Assembly (NCBI GenBank): GCA_023228285.1
Contig: JALOBM010000100.1
Span: 1-6,453 of the forward strand
Length of the DNA stretch: 6,453 nucleotides
DNA from: Candidatus Cloacimonadota bacterium
GTDB lineage: Bacteria; Cloacimonadota; Cloacimonadia; Cloacimonadales; Cloacimonadaceae
Reading direction: 5' to 3'
Part shown: positions 6,107 to 6,453 of the stretch, in pieces
Layout of the letters: every line of letters starts with the position of its first letter
How positions within the stretch are numbered: position 1 is the stretch's first letter
Translations under genes and position numbers: made by a program
The notes under the pieces: model-generated
Seen by the model: the letters and a program-made list of their open reading frames with translations, nothing else
Told to the model about the DNA's origin: nothing
Databases searched by the model: none

Positions 6107-6453
6107 TATAAATTTCATTTCTACTGCTTTTCTACCAGGATACTAATGATGGAAAAAGCCGGATATCTGTATTTGAGAGCAGAGAAGTGTAGTGGATTAG
6201 GTTTTTAGGACAGCCCAATAAGGTGAAGGCATTCCCCCAAAAAATCGAGTTCTTATGTCTATAATAGCAATTAAAGATATGATGTTAGCCATTGCAGATG
6301 TCCAGGTATTTCATTTTTCAGATTTACCACATTCGCTTCAAAATCGGGTTCATGGTAATACAGATTTGCCGTTGTAATCACCTCAGGGGCTCATGCACAA
6401 CAAAAATGACTACGTGTGTATAGCTTTACTGGGTCAGAATTTCGTGGCTTTTT
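6107..6453. other. Non-coding region upstream of the protease promoter
   Basis: I see no supported gene. The longest candidate I checked is a 40-codon frame at 6255-6377 (plus strand) with no convincing ribosome binding site and no recognisable family. On the minus strand one frame enters from the right edge and stops after 20 codons; this could in principle be the tail of a neighbouring gene but has no support. No strong hairpin or repeat was noticed. Confidence 0.5.

Noticed and set aside
6255..6377. 40-codon plus-strand frame starting MSIIAIKDMM
   Set aside because: Short, no clear ribosome binding site, no recognisable domain; chance is the simpler explanation.

Overview
The window looks like a chromosomal piece from a Gram-negative bacterium of the Fibrobacterota-Chlorobiota-Bacteroidota (FCB) side of the tree, and I favour a member of Candidatus Cloacimonadota. 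The reasons are a secreted protease that ends in a type IX-like/FlgD-like C-terminal sorting domain (YPNPF followed by a WDGKDDKG...SGIYF tail), a TPR-fused soluble histidine kinase of a kind common in that group, moderate GC content, and long spacers packed with short hairpin-rich repeats. The assignment is an inference from protein style and was not tested by a database search.

Layout: only two genes are well supported, both on the minus strand. Right to left in the direction of transcription, bases 6453-5960 are a non-coding upstream region with a TTGACA-type promoter element near 6101. Bases 5959-3389 encode an 856-residue secreted M6-family zinc metalloprotease. The open frame runs back to 6079, but the start at 5959 has the strong ribosome binding site and directly precedes a signal peptide. 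Bases 3388-2251 are a 1.1-kb spacer without a convincing gene. It carries at least six separate hairpin or repeat modules that look like interspersed elements. Bases 2250-280 encode a 656-residue cytoplasmic TPR-histidine kinase. Bases 279-1 are non-coding, with a plus-strand terminator-like hairpin and, at the very edge, another TTGACA element pointing out of the window to the left.

The two genes are probably separate transcription units: 1.1 kb lies between them, and each has its own copy of the same 12-base promoter-like string (TATTGACAAAAG on the minus strand). There is no direct sign of a shared function. The kinase lacks a receiver domain and no response regulator is present here. The protease is predicted to be exported through the inner membrane by Sec and then secreted or anchored at the surface through its C-terminal domain.

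No tRNA, rRNA, CRISPR array, transposase or phage gene was seen. I did not find a clearly new multi-gene system. The most unusual material is the repeat mosaic between the genes (two hairpins with UCCG-type tetraloops, an interleaved pair of stems, a degenerate 10-base tandem repeat) and the promoter string whose spacing suggests a leaderless kinase mRNA.
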